Assembly (NCBI GenBank): GCA_023664345.1
Contig: JAMPFQ010000004.1
Span: 117,690 to 181,689, forward strand
From: Lachnospiraceae bacterium
Lineage (GTDB): Bacteria > Bacillota > Clostridia > Lachnospirales > Lachnospiraceae
DNA length: 64,000 bases
Direction of reading: 5' to 3'
The stretch's first letter is position 1. Each line of letters opens with the position of its first letter. Made by a program: the position numbers and the translations under genes. The notes beneath the pieces were generated by a model that saw nothing but the letters and a program-made list of their open reading frames with translations, ran no database searches and was not told where the DNA came from. This document shows, piece after piece, positions 60,956 to 64,000 of the stretch.

Positions 60956-62218
60956 ATGACGATGGAGACAAATATTGTGGAACTGGCCGCCACTCGGGAG
61001 AGTTGGCTGGCCTTTTTAAATGAAAAGAAAGAAAGGCAGCACCTGAGCCATAAGGAGGCAGAACAGATTCGGGACTTTATCGACCGCCAGGGCTATCTGC
61101 CGCTCTGCGAAGCCTGCATGGAAAGAACCTTTCCCTCCGATCTTCCCGTCAAACAGACCATCAATAAAGAGGGCAGTCGCAAAAAGCGGGTAGTATACAC
61201 TTTTTCCGGCGATGAGGGCATATTCCTGAAATTTGTGGCTCACAGCTTAAACAGGTATGAAGATGTCTTTTCCGACAACTGCTACGCTTTCCGCCGCCGG
61301 ATAGGCGTGAAAGAAGCCATGGAGCGTCTGCGGACAGACCCCCGGACAAAGCAAAGCTGGTGTTTAAAGACAGATATCAGCAACTATTTTAATTCCATAG
61401 ATGTGGCAAAACTGCTGCCCATGCTGACATTTTTACAGGAGAAAAATCCCGAAGTCCATGACCTGCTGGCACGGCTGCTCACAGAGGAGCGGGTCCTTGC
61501 GGGCGGCAAGCCGATCCGGGAGCCTCATGGCGCCATGGCGGGGACGCCCATATCCCCCTTTCTGGCCAATCTGTATCTTGGGGACGCAGATCGCTTTTTT
61601 GCAAAAAAGGGTGTTCTGTATCTGCGGTACTCCGATGATATCCTGCTCTTTGCGGACAGCAGGGAGGAGCTGGATCACAGGCAGGAGCAGCTGTATGGAA
61701 TGCTGACGGCGCTGGGATTGTCGGTGAACCCTGATAAGGTAAGCGTCTCCGCGCCGGGGGAGAGTTTTGAGTTCCTGGGATTCGCATACCGACAGGGGGA
61801 ACTGGATCTGTCCGCCAACACCATCCGCAAGACCAAAGCAAAGATCCGGCGGAAAAGCGATGCCCTGAGGCGCTGGCAGCGCAGGAAAGAACTTTCCCCC
61901 GACAAGGCAGCGGTGGGGCTGATCCACACCATGAACCGGAAATTTTACGGCTGTATCAACCCGCTGGAGGACGAACAGGAAGCGGAAGATATCTTCACCT
62001 GGAGCCGCTGGTTTTTCCCCTTGCTGACCACCGACAGGGGACTGCGGGAAATCGACGCATACATGCAGGAATACGTCCGCTACGCCGCCACCGGACGGCA
62101 TTATAAGGGAAACTACCGGATTTCCTATGAACAGATGAAACGGTGGGGGTATGTGAGCCTGGTGCACGAATTTTATCAATATAAGGAGCATAGGAAACAA
62201 AATGGCGCATTCAACTGA
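60956..62218 (+). CDS. Free-standing reverse transcriptase (group II-like)
   Basis: This 420-residue enzyme has reverse transcriptase motifs in order. Motif 3 is CLKTDISNYFNSID (catalytic Asp140), motif 4 AGTPISPFLANLYL, motif 5 YLRYSDDILLF with YSDD at 225-228, and then NPDKVSV and EFLGFAY. A C-terminal thumb-like basic region follows. It lacks maturase X/HNH domains, and no group II intron RNA is seen around it. Motif 4 has the SP form, not the SQ form typical of diversity-generating retroelements. It could belong to an unknown-group or defence-type RT. ATG 60956 or 60962 are both possible, with a weak ribosome binding site. It overlaps the MATE gene by 17 nt. Confidence 0.85.
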   Translation: MTMETNIVELAATRESWLAFLNEKKERQHLSHKEAEQIRDFIDRQGYLPLCEACMERTFPSDLPVKQTINKEGSRKKRVVYTFSGDEGIFLKFVAHSLNRYEDVFSDNCYAFRRRIGVKEAMERLRTDPRTKQSWCLKTDISNYFNSIDVAKLLPMLTFLQEKNPEVHDLLARLLTEERVLAGGKPIREPHGAMAGTPISPFLANLYLGDADRFFAKKGVLYLRYSDDILLFADSREELDHRQEQLYGMLTALGLSVNPDKVSVSAPGESFEFLGFAYRQGELDLSANTIRKTKAKIRRKSDALRRWQRRKELSPDKAAVGLIHTMNRKFYGCINPLEDEQEAEDIFTWSRWFFPLLTTDRGLREIDAYMQEYVRYAATGRHYKGNYRISYEQMKRWGYVSLVHEFYQYKEHRKQNGAFN

Positions 62219-63557
62219 TTTTTCAAAAGGAAAGGTCTGGCAGAACATTGTCGCCCAGTCCATCCCGCTGATACTGGCGCAGCTGGTACAGCTTTTATAC
62301 AATGTGGTGGATCGCATTTACATCGGACATCTGCCCGGGGCGGACAGCATGGCGCTGACCGGAATCGGGCTGGTGTTCCCGCTGACCACCCTGATCGCGG
62401 CCTTTACCTTTCTCTTCGGCACGGGAGGCACACCCCTGTTCTCCATCGCCAGGGGCGCGGGGGAGGAAGCGCGGGCGGAAAAGATATTGGGAAACACCTT
62501 TTCCCTGCTCCTGGGCACGTCCCTTGTGCTGCTGATATTCTGCTACCTGTTCCGCAGACCTGTACTCTACCTGTTCGGCGCAAGCGACGATTCCTATGTG
62601 TATGCCGACGCTTACCTGCGGATCTATCTGCTGGGCACATCTTTTACCATGCTGACCACGGGGCTGAACGGTTTTATCAACGCCCAGGGCTTTCCCCGCA
62701 TCGGAATGCTCACCACCCTGCTGGGAGCGGCTCTGAACCTGGTATTGGATCCGGTGTTCATTTTCGGGCTGGATATGGGCGTGGGCGGCGCAGCGCTGGC
62801 CACCGTGCTGAGCCAGACGGTCTCCTGCGTCTGGGTGCTGAGATTCCTGACAGGAAAGAAAGCGCTGCTGCGCATCCGGAAAAGAAACCTGCGGGTGGAC
62901 TGGCAGCTGATCCGGGAGATCGTGACCCTGGGGCTTTCCGGCTTCATCATGCAAGGTACCAACTGCCTGGTCCAAGTTGTGTGCAACGCCACCCTGAAAA
63001 TTTACGGCGGCGACCTGTATGTGGGCATCATGACGGTGATCAATTCCGCCCGGGAAATCCTGTCCCTGCCGGTAAACGGCATTACCAGCGGCGCCCAGCC
63101 CGTGCTGGGATACAATTACGGGGCGAAACAATATGATAAAGTCCGCCAGGGAATCCGTTTTACCGCCGCTCTGGGAATCGTTTATACGCTGCTGGCATGG
63201 CTTCTGGTATTCTTAAGCCCCCATCTGATGCTGTCCGTTTTTACGGAGGATACGGCAATGATCGAAGCGGGCGTGGGGGCGCTGCGGCTGTACTTTTTCG
63301 GCTTTTTCTTTATGGCGTTCCAGTTTACGGGACAGTCCGCCTTCACCGCTCTGGGATATTCCCGCCATGCGATCTTTTTCTCCCTGCTGCGCAAGGCGGT
63401 GATTGTTGCCCCCCTGACCATACTGCTGCCCAGGCTGGGGCTTGGAGTGGACGGTGTGTTTCTTGCGGAACCCATTTCCAACGCCATTGGCGGACTGGCA
63501 TGTTTTGTGACAATGTATTTTGCGCTGTACCGGAGATTAAAAACAGAATCTCTGTGA
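62202..63557 (+). CDS. MATE family efflux transporter
   Basis: This 451-residue protein has 12 predicted TM segments. MATE motifs include LAQLVQLLYNVVDRIYIGHLPG in the first half and LPVNGITSGAQPVLGYNYGAKQYDKV in the second. It differs from the MATE gene at 35529-36866. Its start lies inside the reverse-transcriptase coding sequence, with AAGGAG 10 nt upstream, so the two are coupled. Whether that coupling has meaning is unclear. Confidence 0.92.
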   Translation: MAHSTDFSKGKVWQNIVAQSIPLILAQLVQLLYNVVDRIYIGHLPGADSMALTGIGLVFPLTTLIAAFTFLFGTGGTPLFSIARGAGEEARAEKILGNTFSLLLGTSLVLLIFCYLFRRPVLYLFGASDDSYVYADAYLRIYLLGTSFTMLTTGLNGFINAQGFPRIGMLTTLLGAALNLVLDPVFIFGLDMGVGGAALATVLSQTVSCVWVLRFLTGKKALLRIRKRNLRVDWQLIREIVTLGLSGFIMQGTNCLVQVVCNATLKIYGGDLYVGIMTVINSAREILSLPVNGITSGAQPVLGYNYGAKQYDKVRQGIRFTAALGIVYTLLAWLLVFLSPHLMLSVFTEDTAMIEAGVGALRLYFFGFFFMAFQFTGQSAFTALGYSRHAIFFSLLRKAVIVAPLTILLPRLGLGVDGVFLAEPISNAIGGLACFVTMYFALYRRLKTESL

Positions 63558-63687
63558 TATCCTTTCCGCCGTTATATCAGTGAACGGAGCGGCACAAAAA
63601 ATTTATAAGAAAATGAAAGGATTCCACTATACCGGACGTATTACTTATAAAGAGCAAAGTCTAACCAGCCAAAATGGAGGTAGTGTT

Positions 63688-64000
63688 ATGAAGAAAAGTC
63701 TAACAAAAATTTTATTATTGATGTCAGCCGTGATCGTCCTTTTCGGAACTGCATCAAATGTGGCATTTGCGGAATCCGAGCATCATGAACATACAAGAGG
63801 GAAAAAGGTGACTGTGCGCCATGCATCCTGTTATCAGGACGGTTTCTGCAGTCAGGACGGAAGCTGTGACGTAAATGGGGTGTGCCAGAATGGCGGACAC
63901 TGCTTCGGAAAAACCTGCACACACAACTCCAGCTGCGCAGTTCACAATGGCAGCTGCCCTGATATCACCTGCACTCACAACTCAAACTGTCAGGTGCACA
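63688..64000 (+). CDS. Cys-rich secreted protein, 3'-truncated by window edge
   Basis: The visible 104 residues begin with a signal peptide (MKKSLTKILLLMSAVIVLFGTASNVAFA, cleavage after Ala28). A His-rich stretch and a Cys-rich repeat region follow, with Cys every 5-8 residues in recurring units such as CTHNSSCAVHNGSC and CTHNSNCQVH. The frame is still open at base 64000. TGGAGG precedes the ATG by 7 nt. Regular Cys and His suggest disulphide-rich or metal-binding repeats at the cell surface. I do not recognise the family. Confidence 0.75.
   Translation, partial: MKKSLTKILLLMSAVIVLFGTASNVAFAESEHHEHTRGKKVTVRHASCYQDGFCSQDGSCDVNGVCQNGGHCFGKTCTHNSSCAVHNGSCPDITCTHNSNCQVH

Overview
The window looks like chromosome from a gut Clostridia of the Lachnospiraceae type. 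The evidence is GC-rich core genes with strong AGGAGG ribosome binding sites, several LplB/YtcP-type sugar ABC transporters, a YesM/YesN sensor-regulator pair, Fur and AraC regulators, and many MATE, FMN-flavoprotein and FtsX-type genes. No rRNA, tRNA or CRISPR array was seen.

Layout. 1-6328: an oligosaccharide-type ABC transporter (lipoprotein plus two permeases) lies between two M20 dipeptidase paralogues, the first cut by the window edge. 6336-9470: a leftward metal-homeostasis operon (ArsP_2-type exporter, unknown protein, Fur-family regulator, AraC regulator) is read from a strong promoter with a 37-nt palindromic operator. 9489-9665: a long folded inverted-repeat element. 9702-11241: ECF sigma factor and DUF4179 anti-sigma. 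11367-17323: YesM/YesN, a heparinase II/III-type lyase and a PilZ protein. 17460-19111: an AT-rich two-gene AAA ATPase module. 19208-25245: MacB-like ABC exporter with a huge coiled coil, a SASA esterase and ApbE. 25482-34451: the pstSCAB-phoU-phoB-phoR operon, with a PhoP-box-like leader, lies among debris of mobile elements (SPASM and TnpV fragments on one side; an AAA_25/serine-recombinase chimera and a broken macro-domain gene on the other). 34454-38436: PepSY lipoprotein, MATE pump and two membrane-anchored unknowns. 38490-46260: a LacI-controlled fructan/sucrose locus (two permeases, binding protein, GH32, fructokinase). 46324-48839: a flavoprotein and a second AT-rich AAA ATPase plus small-protein module.

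49276-58942 is a seven-gene phospho-signalling operon: DUF805-FHA, zinc-finger FHA, two PP2C phosphatases, a trypsin-like protease-TM-FHA fusion, a tail-anchored kinase, and a 1243-aa kinase with a TM segment and a repetitive extracellular domain. Together the genes contain sensors, writers, erasers and readers of Ser/Thr phosphorylation across the membrane. It is followed by a divergent unknown protein, a possibly frameshifted small gene, a free-standing reverse transcriptase coupled to a MATE pump, and the start of a Cys-rich secreted protein at the right edge.

The best candidates for undescribed biology are the protease/FHA/kinase circuit, the reverse-transcriptase locus with its frameshifted neighbour, and the two ATPase-plus-small-partner modules that look like defence systems. 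All function calls come from motifs read by eye; no database search was possible.
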